From the NCBI RefSeq assembly GCF_014643735.1, contig NZ_BMKA01000001.1, positions 186,001-250,000 of the forward strand: a DNA stretch of 64,000 bases. The letters are read 5' to 3'. Below the pieces are notes generated by a model that did not search any database, was not told the DNA's origin, and saw only the letters and a program-made list of their open reading frames with translations. Positions 63,010 through 64,000 of the stretch are shown in pieces (the stretch's first letter is position 1; each line of letters opens with the position of its first letter). The stretch is from Neptunicoccus cionae (GTDB lineage: Bacteria; Pseudomonadota; Alphaproteobacteria; Rhodobacterales; Rhodobacteraceae). The position numbers and the translations under genes are program-made.

Positions 63010-63140
63010 ACGGGGTTTGGCGGCCCGAAGGCTCTTGCAGGATGTGAAGAGATCGATTCTAAATTGGCCAGCCAACACGACAGGAACAGGCCATCTTTAC
63101 CACGCTAACAGTTTCACAGGCTAAGACGCAGACCTGGGAT

Positions 63141-64000
63141 GTGATCATCGCAGGTTCCAGCTTTGCCGCGATGTTCTTTTTGCGTGGCCTGCCCGAGAAC
63201 CTTCGGGTTCTGGTGGTGGAAAAGGGCGGCATTCAACTCCATGCCGACCAGTTGAAAAACAATATCCGCGTGGATGAAGACATCGCGGTCGACAACCGTT
63301 CAGGCTATCGCAAGCGCTGGAAGGCGCATACGTTGTTTGGCGGCAATTCCAACTGCTGGTGGGCCTGCACGCCGCGGTTTCATCCCAATGACTTCAAGCT
63401 TAACAGCCTTTACGGGGTCGGAGTGGACTGGCCGCTGTTCTATGATGATCTGGAGCCGCTGTACGGCGAAGTGGAGCAGGTCATGGAGATCGCCGGTGGC
63501 GGGTCCGATCATATCCTGCCCCGCAGCACCCCGTTCCCCTTTCCGCCCCACGCGCCGAGCCGCACGGATGTGGCATTGCAGGCCCACTCAACGAACTGGT
63601 TCGCACAACCCACAGCACGTTCCAACGGCGGGCGGCGGGCGCAGTGTTGTGTGAACGGGATTTGCGACCTTTGTCCGGTGGATGCGAAATTCTCGGTGCC
63701 AAACAGCGTCGATCTGTTCGCTCGTGACGGGGTTTCGCTGCTGCTGGGCGCCGAAGTGCGCGCGGTGGATGTGGCGGGGGCTGTCGCCCAAGGGGTGCTG
63801 GTGCGCGATGCAACGGGCGCTGAACATTTGCTAATAGGCGATCTTATCGCGCTCGGCACCAATGCGATCTGGAACGCGGGTATTCTGCTGCGATCCGGTC
63901 TGCAATCCAAGGTGCTGGGCCGGTATTTGCACGAACAGGTGGCGGTGACGGTGTTGCTCGATCTTGGGGCGGGGCAGAAAAACTACTATGGTGGGACTTC
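63141..64000 (+). CDS. GMC-family oxidoreductase, 5' part, no canonical start codon near the expected start
   Basis: The frame is open from 63063 to the window end. It shows a FAD-binding start (WDVIIAGSSFAAMFFLRGL), VLVVEKGG, a GGNSNCWWACTPRFHP segment, and a cysteine cluster CCVNGICDLCPVDAKFSV, all as in GMC-type sugar/alcohol oxidoreductases. Homology suggests a start near 63123, where the codons read AAG-ACG-CAG-ACC-TGG, yet there is no ATG, GTG or TTG in frame between the stop at 63060 and the GTG at 63141. Starting at 63141 would cut into the first beta strand. The gene may have lost its start codon, use a rare start, or be mis-sequenced. The 3' end lies beyond the window. Confidence 0.75.
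   Translation, partial: MIIAGSSFAAMFFLRGLPENLRVLVVEKGGIQLHADQLKNNIRVDEDIAVDNRSGYRKRWKAHTLFGGNSNCWWACTPRFHPNDFKLNSLYGVGVDWPLFYDDLEPLYGEVEQVMEIAGGGSDHILPRSTPFPFPPHAPSRTDVALQAHSTNWFAQPTARSNGGRRAQCCVNGICDLCPVDAKFSVPNSVDLFARDGVSLLLGAEVRAVDVAGAVAQGVLVRDATGAEHLLIGDLIALGTNAIWNAGILLRSGLQSKVLGRYLHEQVAVTVLLDLGAGQKNYYGGT

Overview
The window looks like chromosome from a marine alphaproteobacterium of the Rhodobacterales (Roseobacter group). The reasons are the moderately high GC content, the ChvG/ChvI-HprK-RapZ-EIIA-HPr gene order, a PutA without DNA-binding domain beside an Lrp-type regulator, a methylsuccinyl-CoA dehydrogenase with a long N-terminal extension (ethylmalonyl-CoA pathway), aerobic-type CobN/CobW, and a membrane-anchored CycM-type cytochrome c. 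No insertion sequence, prophage, CRISPR array or rRNA operon was seen. All calls come from reading the sequence; no database search was run.

Layout. 1-8.2 kb: the end of a TRAP transporter large permease, a ~1950-residue secreted beta-sandwich protein preceded by a coupled 47-codon ORF, and an AT-richer stretch with an apparently frameshifted periplasmic protein gene, bounded by tRNA-Arg(ACG). 8.4-14.2 kb: yejABEF-type oligopeptide ABC transporter. 14.3-21.9 kb: housekeeping genes (cytochrome c, pheA, SRPBCC, nudC, the 4.5S SRP RNA, a tyrosine-phosphatase-like gene, dnaX, an EEP-family protein, an EamA exporter). 22.0-26.1 kb: quaternary-amine ABC importer with a double-length permease. 26.4-32.6 kb: an amino-acid catabolic module in which arginase makes ornithine, ornithine cyclodeaminase makes proline and PutA makes glutamate, with a divergent Lrp-type regulator. 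32.7-38.2 kb: a Pho regulon unit (pho box, pstSCAB, phoU, phoB). 38.3-43.5 kb: recO, a META lipoprotein, mcd, a NicO-type Ni/Co exporter with its DUF1007 partner, and a DUF1294 protein.

43.5-50.8 kb: pckA divergent from chvI-chvG-hprK-rapZ-EIIA-HPr-acyltransferase, a carbon/envelope regulatory block in which the PTS genes lack any sugar permease. 50.8-51.8 kb: soxR with a SoxR-box promoter driving a VOC-family gene. 51.8-59.3 kb: cobalt and cobalamin genes: cobW-GNAT-cobN on one strand, a divergent DUF1636 gene, and cbtB-cbtA plus a His-rich anchored protein behind a cobalamin riboswitch. 59.5-64 kb: smc and the start of a GMC oxidoreductase that lacks a normal start codon and runs off the window.

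Items most worth a second look: the coupled small ORF and giant protein; a 24-nt element found three times just downstream of stop codons; the hairpin-rich leader before arginase; the unrecognised His-rich protein of the riboswitch operon; the LacI-type palindrome upstream of pckA; and the missing start codon of the GMC gene.
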